Assembly: GCA_015063585.1 (NCBI GenBank)
Contig: SVTW01000002.1
Location: forward strand, 1-64,000
Origin: Oscillospiraceae bacterium
Lineage (GTDB): Bacteria; Bacillota; Clostridia; Oscillospirales; CAG-272
Reading direction: 5' to 3'
Length of the DNA: 64,000 nucleotides
Numbering within the stretch: position 1 is the stretch's first letter; the number at the start of each line of letters is the position of its first letter. The notes beneath the pieces are model-generated. The model was not told where the DNA came from. It did not search any database and was given only the letters and a program-made list of their open reading frames with translations. This document shows, piece after piece, positions 1 to 6,764 of this stretch. A program made the translations under genes and the position numbers.

Positions 1-501
1 GAGGTGCAAACCGGAAACGGACGCACGGGTCAGCTTTATGCTTATATGAATTACGGCATCATGCCCGACGTCGTAACAACGGCAAAGGGGCTCGGCGGCG
101 GACTTCCGATCGGTGCGGCGCTTCTTGGGGAAAAGGTGCAAAATGTGCTTGGTTTTGGTGATCACGGTTCCACCTACGGCGGCAACCCTGTTTGTTGTGC
201 GGGCGCGATCAGCGTGCTTTCACGCATAGATGAATCCCTGCTCGGGGAGGTTCGTGAAAAGAGCGCGTATATTTTCCAAACGCTCAGCGGTGCCAAGGGT
301 GTCGAATCGGTCAGCGGTATGGGCTTGATGGTTGGAATCAAGACCGTAAAACCCGCCGCAGAGGTTGTAAAGCTGTGTATGGAGCGAGGCGTTTTGTGCC
401 TCACCGCAAAGGATAAGGTCAGACTCCTTCCCGCGCTGAATATCCCGCCGGAAACACTCGCGGAGGCAATTGACGTGATCAAAGAGATCTGCGCCATGTA
501 A
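1..501 (+). CDS. argD: Acetylornithine aminotransferase, C-terminal part (partial)
   Basis: The reading frame is open from base 1 ([10 protein letters not shown]), so the gene begins upstream of the window and only its last 166 residues are seen. It is a class III PLP-dependent aminotransferase. The PLP lysine lies in [13 protein letters not shown] and the substrate/PLP loop in GSTYGGNPV. In arginine synthesis this enzyme makes N-acetylornithine from the semialdehyde. The assignment to ArgD rather than another class III enzyme rests on argF following 43 bases downstream, presumably in one operon. The ATG offered by the ORF track is not the real start. Confidence 0.9.
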   Translation, partial: EVQTGNGRTGQLYAYMNYGIMPDVVTTAKGLGGGLPIGAALLGEKVQNVLGFGDHGSTYGGNPVCCAGAISVLSRIDESLLGEVREKSAYIFQTLSGAKGVESVSGMGLMVGIKTVKPAAEVVKLCMERGVLCLTAKDKVRLLPALNIPPETLAEAIDVIKEICAM

Positions 502-544
502 TCCCGATGCCGGAGAAATGATTGGACAGAAAGGAACTCACGAT

Positions 545-1528
545 ATGTTTTTAAAAGGAAAGAGCTTTTTAAAGCTTTTGGATTTTACCCCTGCCGAAAT
601 TGAGGGGCTGTTGGATCTCGCGGCGGAGCTGAAGCAAAAGAAAAAGGCAGGTGTTCCGCACCGCCTTTGCGAAGGAAAATCGATCGCGTTGATCTTTGAA
701 AAGACCAGCACGCGCACACGTTGCGCTTTTGAGGTCGCGGCGGCAGATCTCGGCATGCACCCCACCTATCTCGATCCCACGGGATCGCAGATCGGCAAAA
801 AGGAGAGCATTGCCGATACGGCTCGCGTGCTTGGCAGAATGTACGACGGCATTGAATATCGCGGCTTTGGGCAGGCGATCGTAGAGGAGCTTGCCGCCTA
901 TGCGGGTGTTCCGGTTTGGAACGGACTCACCAACGAGTTTCACCCCACGCAGATCCTTGCCGATTTTCTCACAATTCGCGAGTATTTCGGATCGCTGAAG
1001 GGCAAGAAGCTCGTTTATATGGGCGACGCGCGTTACAACATGGGAAATTCGCTTATGGTGGGATGCGCGAAAATGGGCATGCACTTTGTCGCATGCGCGC
1101 CTGCCGCGTATTTTCCGAGTGCCGAGCTGGTAGAAGCCTGCCGCGAGATTGCCAAGGAGACGGGCGCTGTGATCGAGCTTTGTGAGGAGCCCAAGACTGC
1201 TGTTGTGGGTGCTGACGTGATCTATACCGACGTTTGGGTTTCGATGGGCGAGCCCGACAGCGTTTGGAAGGAACGCATTGAGGCACTTACGCCTTACCGC
1301 GTGACCAAGGAGCTGATGGACACGGCAGGTGCGCAATGCCGATTTATGCACTGCTTGCCCGCGTTCCATGACCTGAATACCAAGATCGGTAAGGAGATTT
1401 ACGAGAAATTCGGAATTGACTGCATGGAGGTTACAAACGAGGTTTTTGAATCACCGCAGTCGATCGTATTTGACGAGGCGGAAAACCGCATGCACACCAT
1501 CAAGGCTGTCATGGCGGCAACGCTGTAA
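545..1528 (+). CDS. argF: Ornithine carbamoyltransferase
   Basis: Cytosolic enzyme joining carbamoyl phosphate and ornithine to give citrulline. Family signatures are all present: carbamoyl phosphate loop STRTR near residue 54, HPTQ near residue 132, and HCLPA in the C-terminal half, which binds ornithine. The 327 aa length is normal for ArgF. The start is placed at ATG 545 (MFLKGKSFL) because AGAAAGGAA lies about 8 bases upstream; the longer ORF-track start at 518 has no such site. It follows argD and is closed by a terminator, so the two end an arginine operon. No arginine operator was recognised. Confidence 0.95.
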   Translation: MFLKGKSFLKLLDFTPAEIEGLLDLAAELKQKKKAGVPHRLCEGKSIALIFEKTSTRTRCAFEVAAADLGMHPTYLDPTGSQIGKKESIADTARVLGRMYDGIEYRGFGQAIVEELAAYAGVPVWNGLTNEFHPTQILADFLTIREYFGSLKGKKLVYMGDARYNMGNSLMVGCAKMGMHFVACAPAAYFPSAELVEACREIAKETGAVIELCEEPKTAVVGADVIYTDVWVSMGEPDSVWKERIEALTPYRVTKELMDTAGAQCRFMHCLPAFHDLNTKIGKEIYEKFGIDCMEVTNEVFESPQSIVFDEAENRMHTIKAVMAATL

Positions 1529-1549
1529 TCCGGCGCAAAACCGAATCGA

Positions 1550-1600
1550 AACAACGGGCAAGCCCCCTGCATCCGGTAGGGCTTTTCCCGTTGTTTTTTT
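1550..1600 (+). terminator. Rho-independent terminator of argF
   Basis: The arms AACAACGGGCAAGCCC and GGGCTTTTCCCGTTGTT pair across a short loop and run into TTTTTTT. The element begins 22 bases after the argF stop codon. Confidence 0.88.
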
Positions 1601-1969
1601 GTTCTTAAAATGCGTCGAGAGAAACGGTTGAGGGGATTGGGTCGGAGACTTGACGGTGGTGCGTTTTTGCGATATAATAAGAATGGCGGCACAGGAGCGC
1701 AAACTTGACAAAGCCCCCCGCGGTATTCTGTGTTTCGGTTTCATGCAATTGCAAAATTTGCCATATGGAGCAGGTTGGCGTTTTTTATCGAAAAAAACGA
1801 TGTGCAATCTGTCTATATTATGCTGCTTCAAAATGTGCATTCTGCTGAATTTTAGAAAAAATGAAAAAAACTTGTAAGTTTTTTGTAATTTGAGGGTTGT
1901 ATATAAGTGAGGGGATAGAGATGGACTTTTCAGAAACCGACTGAAAAGGTGAAAGGAGGTGCGTACGCT
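1601..1969 (+). other. Intergenic leader of the sigma factor gene
   Basis: This 370-base gap holds a promoter at 1650-1678 and then about 285 bases before the sigma factor start. An ORF of 64-75 codons can be drawn here (1650-1877 in the track), but it has no ribosome binding site at a suitable distance and resembles nothing recognisable. The DNA becomes AT-rich towards 1860. A long untranslated leader or a small RNA is possible; the sequence does not decide between them. Confidence 0.5.
1650..1678 (+). promoter_or_regulatory. Sigma-A type promoter upstream of the sigma factor gene
   Basis: TTGACG (1650-1655) and TATAAT (1673-1678) are separated by 17 bases. This is a near-consensus housekeeping promoter. 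It probably serves the sigma factor/DUF4367 operon, with a long 5' leader. Confidence 0.7.
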
Positions 1970-2530
1970 ATGATTTTATTTATGATCGCGATGATAGAAT
2001 CCCCACGGGATCGAGATATCGTGGAGAGGATCTATCAAAGGTTTTATCGCGCAATCTACCAGTGTGCGTATAACACGCTCCAAAACAAGCAAGATGCCGA
2101 GGATGCAGTGATGAACACCTTTAAGCGGATCATCGAGCATGCGCACAAATTTGATTTGGAATCCGACGACGATATTGCGGCATTGGTATCCATTTACGCA
2201 AAAAATGAGATCAACCGCCTTTATCGGGCGCGAAACCGTTACCTCGAGCATTACGTGAATGCCGACGAATATCCGCAGCTCACCCCGATCGCCGATTCAG
2301 GCGAGGACATTGTGCAAGAGGTGATTCAGAAGGAAACGCTGAACGAGGTTATGTCTGTGCTCGATCAGCTGGATTCGGCTGAGCGCGATTTGTTTCTTTT
2401 GAAACATTATTATTCTTATAGCTATGCGGAAATTGCTGAGATTCTGGGAATTTCCGAAAACAATGCGCAGGTAAAGGTACATCGTTTGAAGAAGAAAATA
2501 TTGAAAAAGATTGGGGGGACAAAGACATGA
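1970..2530 (+). CDS. RNA polymerase sigma factor, ECF-like (sigma-70 family)
   Basis: A small sigma factor of 186 aa with only regions 2 and 4. Region 2 covers roughly residues 15-80 (CAYNTLQNKQDAEDAVMNTF) and region 4 the last 60 residues, with the helix-turn-helix SYAEIAEILGISENNAQVKVH. It would redirect RNA polymerase to a small regulon. The start is ATG 1970, with AAGGAGGT at 1953-1960; the track's GTG at 1949 overlaps that site's upstream side. Its stop overlaps the ATG of the next gene (ATGA), so the two are translationally coupled. The neighbour is a one-pass DUF4367-type protein, the usual arrangement of sigma and anti-sigma. The lipoproteins downstream may be targets. Confidence 0.9.
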   Translation: MILFMIAMIESPRDRDIVERIYQRFYRAIYQCAYNTLQNKQDAEDAVMNTFKRIIEHAHKFDLESDDDIAALVSIYAKNEINRLYRARNRYLEHYVNADEYPQLTPIADSGEDIVQEVIQKETLNEVMSVLDQLDSAERDLFLLKHYYSYSYAEIAEILGISENNAQVKVHRLKKKILKKIGGTKT

Positions 2531-3294
2531 GCAAGCCCTATTTTGATTCATTGGACCATATCATTGCCCTGTCGTTGAAAGGGTACGTCCATCAGGAGGC
2601 GCAAACGCTGCAAGAAACAGAGGTACACCATGTCCCCGATCCGAAGTTCACCAAAAAGATCGAACGATTGATCCGCGCGCGCAGAAATCCGCGCAGAGGC
2701 GGCGCGATACACACGTTTAAGGTGTTGGCGGTTGCTTGCTTGATCCTGCTGTCGCTCGCATTTGCGGCGTGTGTGTCTATCGCCGAGCTGCGTGAGTGTT
2801 TTTGGATTGCAACCGTGGAATGGGGAGAAAATTATCTTTCGGTATATTTCCCAAAGTCCGAGGATGAGATCGGCGAGGATCAACCGCCCGAGGCGCAGTC
2901 CGAAGAAGAAAACAAGTCCGAGGTAATCCGCCCCAATTGGTCGCTACTCCCTGCGTTGGAGGAGATAAATCCTCCAACCTATATGCCAAACGGCTACACG
3001 GCGCAGGATTCGAAAGAAACGCATACCTATTATAAGTTGTATTATGATGCGGAGGGAGAATATAAATATTTCTTTATGCAAAAGAACTATCCCGCCGAAT
3101 TTCAGATTTCGAATACAGATGTAACCGTGCATACGGTTCAGATCCATCAGTCGGAAGCTGTGTTGATTGCAGACAAGGAAGGTACGCTACTGATGATTTG
3201 GCGTGATGAATTTTATTGCTATTTGCTTTCCGGAGAATTTGAATCACAGGAGGAAATTATCCGAATTGCCGAGAGCGTGAGACCGATTACGTAA
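2527..3294 (+). CDS. One-pass membrane protein with C-terminal DUF4367-like domain; probable anti-sigma factor
   Basis: 255 aa. A cytosolic N-terminus of about 60 residues, basic near the membrane, precedes one transmembrane helix around residues 63-82 (VLAVACLILLSLAFAACV). An outside part follows, with an acidic linker (about residues 115-135) and a C-terminal domain with the DUF4367 look: a proline-rich entry (PTYMPNGY), strands, and a final helix of the EEIIRIAESV type. Coupling to the sigma gene by a 4-base overlap suggests it holds that sigma factor at the membrane. That role is inferred from gene pairing; no catalytic motif is visible. Confidence 0.75.
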   Translation: MSKPYFDSLDHIIALSLKGYVHQEAQTLQETEVHHVPDPKFTKKIERLIRARRNPRRGGAIHTFKVLAVACLILLSLAFAACVSIAELRECFWIATVEWGENYLSVYFPKSEDEIGEDQPPEAQSEEENKSEVIRPNWSLLPALEEINPPTYMPNGYTAQDSKETHTYYKLYYDAEGEYKYFFMQKNYPAEFQISNTDVTVHTVQIHQSEAVLIADKEGTLLMIWRDEFYCYLLSGEFESQEEIIRIAESVRPIT

Positions 3295-3304
3295 GTGAAT
3301 TTGA

Positions 3305-3427
3305 GTAGCTTATTTCTACTATCATAATGGTTATCATTGTCCATATACTGACTATAGTATTAGTGTAGGGGAGCTGATGCCAGAAGGTCAGCGCGCGGAA
3401 TATGTAAAATATTACCGTCTCGGTTAA
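3305..3427 (+). pseudogene. Possible remnant of a coding sequence (40 codons)
   Basis: After an in-frame TGA, 40 codons stay open to TAA at 3425 and read as a plausible protein C-terminus (ELMPEGQRAEYVKYYRLG). There is no start codon with a ribosome binding site. It occupies most of the 184-base gap between the DUF4367 gene and the first lipoprotein. It may be the tail of a lost gene; chance openness is not excluded. Confidence 0.25.
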
Positions 3428-3478
3428 TCATTCTCTAAATGGTTGATCAAAGTCAAATAAAAAAAAGGAGATTATACT

Positions 3479-4111
3479 ATGAGAAAATTATCCATTTTGC
3501 TTTTGATTATTGTCCTGTTGCTCTGCATGTTTGCGTCGTGTCAGCAGCCCGACATTCCACCTGTGGACGGCTCCGATTCGGACAGTGACACCGAGAGCGA
3601 AAGCGAATCCGAAACACTTAACAGCACCGAAAACGGCTGGGATCCCACGATTCAAGCATATTGGAATGCGTGCGTAAAAAACGGTGAAATACGCCCCGAA
3701 TCGCTCAACTCCACTGAATGGAACATTGCCGCGCCTGCCACGCCGTATACAAAATACAACACCTACACCAAAGCGTCCGATATTGACGTTTTCATGCAGG
3801 CATTAAATGAAATTGCAGATACACTTCCCACCCCCGATCACAGCGGTGAAATAGAGTATTCATCAACAACGGTGAGCTCATCATCACTCATACCTGCAAA
3901 AAAATCGAACTCCATTTCATGGAGCACCGGTGAAAAATGGTTTCAAATCAACACGGTATGCAAGGATCAAACAGAAACGCCCACCTATTCATTGTCTATC
4001 GTTCTGTTTTTGTATCAAGAAAACAAAATTCAAAAAATGTACGGAGCTTCATTTACGTTAACCGAATCACAATATACCAATATTTTGGAAACGCTTCACG
4101 CAATTATCTAA
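3479..4111 (+). CDS. Lipoprotein of unknown function, tandem family member 1
   Basis: 210 aa. A type II signal peptide with lipobox MFASC places the lipidated cysteine at about residue 20. A Ser/Asp/Glu linker (residues 30-46) follows, then a globular domain beginning WDPTIQAYWNACV and ending FTLTESQYTNILETL. The same start and end signatures recur in the next three genes, so these are paralogs. AAAAAGGAG lies just before ATG 3479. No known domain was recognised. It is probably anchored to the outer face of the membrane. Its linker DNA is almost identical to that of member 4 but not of members 2 and 3, which suggests recombination within the array. Confidence 0.8.
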   Translation: MRKLSILLLIIVLLLCMFASCQQPDIPPVDGSDSDSDTESESESETLNSTENGWDPTIQAYWNACVKNGEIRPESLNSTEWNIAAPATPYTKYNTYTKASDIDVFMQALNEIADTLPTPDHSGEIEYSSTTVSSSSLIPAKKSNSISWSTGEKWFQINTVCKDQTETPTYSLSIVLFLYQENKIQKMYGASFTLTESQYTNILETLHAII

Positions 4112-4276
4112 ACGTATAAAAAATATTTAAACAAAAAACAAGGGGCTGACTCAATTTTAACGCCGATGGTAGGCGACATCATCTGTTATTTTGATTTGCC
4201 GGAAGCTGTCATGTATCAATGTACCGATTGCGGATATGTGACCACTATTATGCCTCCCGAATTTGAAGTGCAATAA
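4112..4276 (+). pseudogene. Open stretch after lipoprotein 1 with a CxxCGY zinc-ribbon-like tail
   Basis: The frame of lipoprotein 1 stays open for 54 codons beyond its TAA, ending at TAA 4274-4276. The last part (VMYQCTDCGYVTTIMPPEF) looks like one knuckle of a zinc ribbon. It has no convincing ribosome binding site. Its final 30 codons are repeated exactly at 4978-5067. It is best read as a coding remnant now serving as spacer and leader. Confidence 0.3.
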
Positions 4277-4313
4277 ATTACGATTACATACTAAACAGAA
4301 AATCGAAAGGAGA
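4187..4313 (+). repeat. 127-bp direct repeat, copy 1
   Basis: Identical to 4978-5104, with an offset of exactly 791 bases. It ends in the ribosome binding site of lipoprotein 2 (GAAAGGAGA). Similarity continues into the signal peptide codons of both genes at the same offset, so the repeat marks a tandem duplication of leader plus gene. Confidence 0.95.
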
Positions 4314-4319
4314 CACTTT

Positions 4320-4967
4320 ATGAAAAAATTAACCGTTCTGCTCTTACTCTTGTCCATGCTACTCTGCATGTTTGCGTCGTGTTTTCAAAACGGGACACCG
4401 CCTACTGAAACTTTCGATTCAAATGACGCGAGTGAAAGCGATACCGAATCTGAAACAGAGCCTGATGAATTAGAGATTATCTCTGTCGAATGGGCGCCGG
4501 AGCTGAAAGCCTTTTGGGATTCCCTTGTTGCAAAGGATATGCCAAATCCAACCTGTATCACAGCTCAGTCTTTTCAAATGGACTACCCGATACTTCCGAT
4601 GCCGGTAGAGGAATACACGGAAACGAAAGAGATAGAAAAAAAGCTGAATAGAATCATAAAATGTAATGACTATTTATCCAATCCGGTTTTCTTTGACACT
4701 TCTGCACTTTCTGTTCGCGAAATCAGAAATTATTATTGGGTAATTGAGGGATATGGCGAATTTCTATTTGGACTTTACGAGTTTAAGACGGAATCCGGCG
4801 AAGCCCTTTATACAGTGTGTCTGCAACTTATGCTATATGAAAAACGACCGAATGTAATAGGAGATATTGGATGTGCACAGCTTTTTTTGTTGACAGAAGA
4901 GCAATTTCGCCCTTTATCCGCTTCGTTATTATTAGAAACAGAATCGCGCGCAATCTTTGACTATTAA
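4320..4967 (+). CDS. Lipoprotein of unknown function, tandem family member 2
   Basis: 215 aa. Signal peptide MKKLTVLLLLLSML with lipobox MFASC, then an acidic linker (SESDTESETEPDE) and a domain opening WAPELKAFWDSLV and closing FLLTEEQFRPL, the family pattern. The start is ATG 4320, with AAAGGAGA about 6 bases before it; the track's start 19 codons earlier lies inside the repeat. The gene has the same length as member 3 and sits 791 bases from it, so the pair arose by tandem duplication. The mature parts have since diverged strongly while the signal peptides have not. Function unknown. Confidence 0.8.
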   Translation: MKKLTVLLLLLSMLLCMFASCFQNGTPPTETFDSNDASESDTESETEPDELEIISVEWAPELKAFWDSLVAKDMPNPTCITAQSFQMDYPILPMPVEEYTETKEIEKKLNRIIKCNDYLSNPVFFDTSALSVREIRNYYWVIEGYGEFLFGLYEFKTESGEALYTVCLQLMLYEKRPNVIGDIGCAQLFLLTEEQFRPLSASLLLETESRAIFDY

Positions 4968-4977
4968 AAAAGCATGG

Positions 4978-5104
4978 TATTTTGATTTGCCGGAAGCTGT
5001 CATGTATCAATGTACCGATTGCGGATATGTGACCACTATTATGCCTCCCGAATTTGAAGTGCAATAAATTACGATTACATACTAAACAGAAAATCGAAAG
5101 GAGA
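4978..5104 (+). repeat. 127-bp direct repeat, copy 2
   Basis: Exact copy of 4187-4313, beginning 10 bases after the stop of lipoprotein 2 and ending in the ribosome binding site of lipoprotein 3. It carries the same 29-codon CxxCGY remnant and stop. Divergence starts abruptly at both edges, apart from the signal peptide codons downstream. Confidence 0.95.
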
Positions 5105-5110
5105 AATAAT

Positions 5111-5758
5111 ATGAAAAAATTAACCGTTCTGCTCTTGCTTTTGTCCATGTTGCTTTGCGCGTTTGCATCGTGTCAGCAAGCCGACGTGCCGCCCGCGGAT
5201 AGCTTCGATACGAATGATACCGATGATTCTACGTGGGATTCCTCAATCCAAACTTATTGGGATGCATGCGTTACGAAAGGGGACACAAAGCCGGAGTGCA
5301 TAATTTCCACCAATTGGGATATTGATTTTCCGGCGGTTTCAACCCCACGGTTTTATATTTATTATACAACAGACGAAAAAGAAGCGATCATTCAAAAAAT
5401 GGGGGAGATTGCGGAATTTTTGCCCAATCCATCTTCATTTACGCCTACTACTGTTTCTACGTCATCCTATCCGCTTTCTTCTTTTCTTTCCTCTTTTTCG
5501 CCAAGTTCATCCGATGCCGTTACGGAGAAAAAAAGTGATATGATCAGTTGGGAGACTGACGGAAAAAGGATCTTAATTACTGTTATTCGCGATGAAAGTG
5601 AGGAGATAGTTAAGTATTCTTTTTCGATTCGTCTGTATGTTGGGGAAAACGCATACGGAAACAAATTTACCTTAACAGAGGAACAGTACACGGAGATTAT
5701 AACTAAGGTGGGTACCGTACTCGCAGAATTTCAAGACGAACATATCTATGGGGAATAA
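5111..5758 (+). CDS. Lipoprotein of unknown function, tandem family member 3
   Basis: 215 aa. Signal peptide MKKLTVLLLLLSML with lipobox AFASC. The linker is short (SFDTNDTDDST), followed by WDSSIQTYWDACV, a central serine-rich stretch (SSFLSSFSPSSSD, about residues 125-137) and the closing FTLTEEQYTEIIT. ATG 5111 is chosen from GAAAGGAGA upstream. In domain start and end it is closest to member 1, but its leader and signal peptide match member 2, so the array looks mosaic. Surface location is inferred from the lipobox; function unknown. Confidence 0.8.
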   Translation: MKKLTVLLLLLSMLLCAFASCQQADVPPADSFDTNDTDDSTWDSSIQTYWDACVTKGDTKPECIISTNWDIDFPAVSTPRFYIYYTTDEKEAIIQKMGEIAEFLPNPSSFTPTTVSTSSYPLSSFLSSFSPSSSDAVTEKKSDMISWETDGKRILITVIRDESEEIVKYSFSIRLYVGENAYGNKFTLTEEQYTEIITKVGTVLAEFQDEHIYGE

Positions 5759-5862
5759 AAGATTGACATGGGTTTGCGGGCAGACATTGTATCAATATCT
5801 TTTGCCTTTGAAGTTAAATCAAATAATACACTGCATTATCAATTTCTGAAAGGAGAAACAAT

Positions 5863-6534
5863 ATGAAAAAATTAACCGTTCTGCTCTTGCTTTTGTCCAT
5901 GTTGCTTTGCGCGTTTGCGTCCTGTCAGCAGCCCGACGTTCCACCCGTGGACGGCTCCGATTCGGACAGTGGCACCGAGAGCGAAAGTGAAATAGAAACC
6001 GAATCGCTTCCCGACGGAAGCATCGTGATTACGCCTGCCGAATGGGATTCTGAGTTAAAAAAGCTTTTGGATTCCTTTGTGACTGGGGAATTTGGGGAGG
6101 TAGATTCGATGTCGAAAAATTTTTATGCTTCCTATCAATCCAGCTTTGTTCCAGTCAAAAGTGTAACCGACGCTGAAAAAATTGCAAAAAATGTTGAGGC
6201 TCTGAAGGACAGTATTGGAATTTTCACCAAGCCTGTGTCTGTAGAGACGATTGTGAACGGTGAACCAACGAACCTGTTTCATTCCCCCCTTGGTGTTTAT
6301 TTTTGGAGATTTCGATTTGACAGGTATTATCTTGAGGTCTTGTTTTTCCAAGCGCCTCCCATTCAAACAGGCAACACGGACGCATATTTTATCTCTTTAG
6401 CAGTTAGCCCGCGTCCCAACCTTCTCTATAATACTCCCATCGTGATAGGTCCCGGTGAGGACTACCCTCAATACACCACAATGTTTCAGGTGACAAAGGA
6501 ACAATATAAGGCACTTTTGTTGAATGACGAGTGA
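5863..6534 (+). CDS. Lipoprotein of unknown function, tandem family member 4
   Basis: 223 aa. The signal peptide is nearly identical to member 3 at DNA level (lipobox AFASC); the linker DNA is nearly identical to member 1 (GSDSDSGTESESE). The domain begins WDSELKKLLDSFV and ends FQVTKEQYKALL. It is the most divergent member in the middle, with a tail of only a few residues after the closing motif. GAAAGGAGA precedes ATG 5863. It is the last gene of the array, before a hairpin-rich gap and the convergent feoB. Function unknown. Confidence 0.8.
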   Translation: MKKLTVLLLLLSMLLCAFASCQQPDVPPVDGSDSDSGTESESEIETESLPDGSIVITPAEWDSELKKLLDSFVTGEFGEVDSMSKNFYASYQSSFVPVKSVTDAEKIAKNVEALKDSIGIFTKPVSVETIVNGEPTNLFHSPLGVYFWRFRFDRYYLEVLFFQAPPIQTGNTDAYFISLAVSPRPNLLYNTPIVIGPGEDYPQYTTMFQVTKEQYKALLLNDE

Positions 6535-6579
6535 GCCTGATACCTGTTCTGTCTCAAACATATTTCACTGATAAAACCC

Positions 6580-6622
6580 GGGGGGTGAGTCAAATGCAAA
6601 AATGCATTTGGTACTCACCCCC
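6580..6622 (+). terminator. Strong hairpin closing the lipoprotein array
   Basis: GGGGGTGAGTCAAATGCA pairs with TGCATTTGGTACTCACCCCC across an AAAA loop, and GACGTTTTTG follows. It lies 45 bases after the stop of lipoprotein 4 and is probably its terminator. Confidence 0.65.
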
Positions 6623-6653
6623 GACGTTTTTGCTTTGCGGCTAAACACCGCAA

Positions 6654-6678
6654 TTTTCGACTGCTTTGCAGTCGAAAA
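6654..6678. repeat. Perfect 11-bp inverted repeat
   Basis: TTTTCGACTGC and GCAGTCGAAAA flank a TTT loop. It is one of several hairpins in the gap between convergent genes and may act in both directions. Confidence 0.7.
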
Positions 6679-6726
6679 CCGAAAATTCCGCGCTACAAAA
6701 AAGACTACCGTCGGCTTTTTTGAGCA

Positions 6727-6751
6727 GAGGCTGCGCCAATGACGCAGCCTC
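6727..6751 (-). terminator. Hairpin downstream of feoB
   Basis: GAGGCTGCG and CGCAGCCTC form a 9-bp stem 14 bases beyond the feoB stop on the minus strand. The T-rich tail expected of a terminator is weak here; a second imperfect hairpin with T runs lies just beyond (6697-6722). Confidence 0.55.
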
Positions 6752-6764
6752 ATTTTCGCATTTC

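Noticed and set aside
1650-1877. 75 aa plus-strand ORF after argF
   Set aside because: Its first codon overlaps a promoter -35 box, it has no ribosome binding site, and the peptide looks random.
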